A stretch of 64,000 bases of DNA, from contig JBANSL010000005.1 in assembly GCA_037127255.1 (NCBI GenBank), forward strand, positions 3,720,001 through 3,784,000. The letters are read 5' to 3'. The DNA is from Persicaria tinctoria (lineage: Eukaryota > Streptophyta > Magnoliopsida > Caryophyllales > Polygonaceae). Below the pieces are notes generated by a model that saw nothing but the letters and a program-made list of their open reading frames with translations, searched no databases and was not told the DNA's origin. How positions within the stretch are numbered: position 1 is the stretch's first letter; each line of letters begins with the position of its first letter. A program made the translations under genes and the position numbers. Positions 62,437 to 64,000 of this stretch are shown piece by piece.

Positions 62437-64000
62437 TGTAAAGGCCCGGATTTTTAAATAATAAATAATATAAATAATATAAATGGATTTAAGACGAAAA
62501 AATAATAAGATAAAATAAAATAAAAATTCGGATATTTAAAAAAAAACTCGTCCTTAATTTCCTAAATCGAAATTGAAACCCTTAAAACGAGTTCCGGCAT
62601 TATTTAATTGAGAATTTAAAAATAATGTTCATATTTCATTGTGAAATTCGGATTTGAAAATTGAGGAGTATTTTAATCGCGTCGAGATAAGGTCGAGTGG
62701 GCGGGTTTTGAGATTTGTTTTCCGGGTATCTTGAAATATATTTTGAGAACCACACAAATTGTCTCCTTATTTCTTCCATCGGAATCAAAGAAAGAAATTG
62801 CAGCTCTTTCCCTTCTTGTTATCTGATTGCCCAGCCAGCCTGCAAATTGGTTCCCTTCTCCTTTGTCTCGTTGCTATAGCAGTAGCACGCCTTGTCTCTT
62901 TCCCAATGTGAAACCCAATAACCTCCTATGGCTATCTGCAGATCCCACGCCCTCTTTCAATTGGAATTCAACATACAACACTCCCTCACCACACCCCTTA
63001 TCCTCGTTTGATTTCAATTCAACACCCACCCTTCTCCTTGCTCTCCCCTCTTCCGCACTCGGCCGCCAGTAGAAACCCAAACCCACAAACACCTTTCCTC
63101 CTGAATTTCACAGCCCTCACCCACATTCCTTCCATTCAATCGAACTCAGCAGTGCACCCTCCCCTGTGTCTTCCTCCTTTCTGAACATCAACACCCAGAG
63201 CACCTTCCGGGCACATTCCGAGCGCTCCCGACCTCTCTGTTTTGAAGCTTCCGACACCGAGCTCCACCGGAGCTATCCGCTCCCCTGTCTTCGGAGCCAC
63301 TCTCCAGGAGCTTCCCCCTTTCTCCTTCCGTCAAGCAGTAGCAGCAGGATTCCGACGATCGAAGCGAATCCCGAGCAACCGAGCACCGCCAGGAGCGCCG
63401 ACGCCGACCACCGGAGCCCCAAACGCAGCCACTCGCCCCCTTGTTCCGATTTGAAGGTCTGTTTCGATTTTCATTCGATTTCAATACCAAACCCCTCAGA
63501 TCGAACTCGTATTCATCTCTCTCGCGCTTCCTAGGACATCCCGGTGTCGATTCCGCCATCGACGAGCCCGAATCGAATCTCCGACGAAGATTTCCGGCGA
63601 GAACTCCACACCGCAGTGAGCACCTTTTCTCCCTCCTCTCTTTTCCGCGTTGGTTCTTTTGTTGGGTTGGGGTCGGGGAGAGGCGTCGGCCAGGCTGAGC
63701 GAGGGTGGGTTGAACGGATCTCCGGCGAGGGCCTTCTTTTCTTTTCCTTCTCTTCCGTCGTTTCCGTGAGCAAACAGGATTTGGAGGTTGGGGATGGGTT
63801 CAGCGGTTTGTTTTATTTTTATTTTGGGTTCGGTTCAGCAATTTTAATTAAAATAAGGCCGGTTCATGGGTTCCCTTAAATGAAATTTGGGGCTTGGTTC
63901 TTGGATCCGATTTTGGCAAAGGGTTGGGCCTATCCGATTTGGGCTCATGGGGTCCGGTTTCTTTTAAATGGATTTTGGGCCTATTTTGTAAAATGTGTTA
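62437..64000 (+). repeat. 3' LTR, first 1564 bp, truncated by the window edge
   Basis: Matches 54122-55685 without any difference noticed, including all open frames. Confidence 0.95.

Larger units (their letters stand above)
54122..64000 (+). mobile_element. Very large, young, apparently non-coding LTR retrotransposon (LARD-like), right end outside the window
   Basis: A 5' LTR (54122-57345), an initiator-tRNA-Met primer site, a 5.1-kb internal region without any long frame and a 3' LTR from 62437 to the window edge. The visible 1564 bp of the 3' LTR align to the 5' LTR at a constant offset of 8315, with no difference seen. Expected full length is about 11.5 kb. The long non-coding LTRs, TGTAA(A/C)GGCCC ends and iMet primer site suggest a Ty3 chromovirus (Tekay/Del-like) derivative. 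The absence of gag-pol fits a large retrotransposon derivative that needs a helper. Confidence 0.85.

Overview
The window is plant nuclear DNA, almost certainly from a eudicot. It has genes with GT-AG introns, AT-rich intergenic DNA, Stowaway, hAT-like and Mutator-like elements, and LTR retrotransposons with plant tRNA primer sites. The gene set is plant-specific: BiP chaperones with ER-stress promoter elements, a peroxisomal ABCD1 transporter, and a coiled-coil NB-ARC resistance protein. No species marker is visible; an asterid is only a guess.

Layout. Bases 1-2453 are the 3' end of a Ty3-type LTR element. Bases 2461-3950 hold a degenerate SKP1-like fragment with local tandem duplications. 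Importin beta-1 (5278-8020) and a Myb/SANT-like protein (10287-11199) lie on the minus strand, both apparently with introns in their 5' leaders. Bases 12553-14953 are four DNA transposons nested inside one another. Two tandem BiP genes follow on the plus strand. The first (15290-18060) is complete in structure but has an in-frame stop at codon 482. The second (21526-24426) is intact but ends in HEEL instead of HDEL. Both carry ERSE-II boxes upstream. A 25-exon ABCD1 gene (27543-39843) encodes 1338 residues. A CC-NB-ARC gene (40622-42262) ends at what looks like a splice donor, and no LRR exon is visible.

From 42.9 kb to the end the DNA is mostly transposons. A DNA transposon that captured a GT-2 trihelix gene fragment (about 42951-50982) was later split by a complete 6.46-kb LTR retrotransposon (43204-49665). 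That retrotransposon has a perfect 5-bp target duplication, a tRNA-Asp primer site and one gag-like ORF. After a minisatellite block (about 52390-52990) and an unidentified GC-rich stretch comes a very young, large, apparently non-coding LTR element. It has a 3224-bp LTR at 54122-57345 and a second copy from 62437 to the window edge, with no difference seen over the 1564 bp available.

The host genes show no operon-like or pathway linkage beyond the BiP pair. The most distinctive features are the damaged/variant BiP pair, the four-layer transposon nest, the gene-capturing transposon interrupted by a gag-only retroelement, and the non-coding LTR giant with repeated polypurine-like motifs. Exon borders were derived by hand from GT/AG sites and reading-frame continuity. 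They are internally consistent but have not been checked against transcripts.
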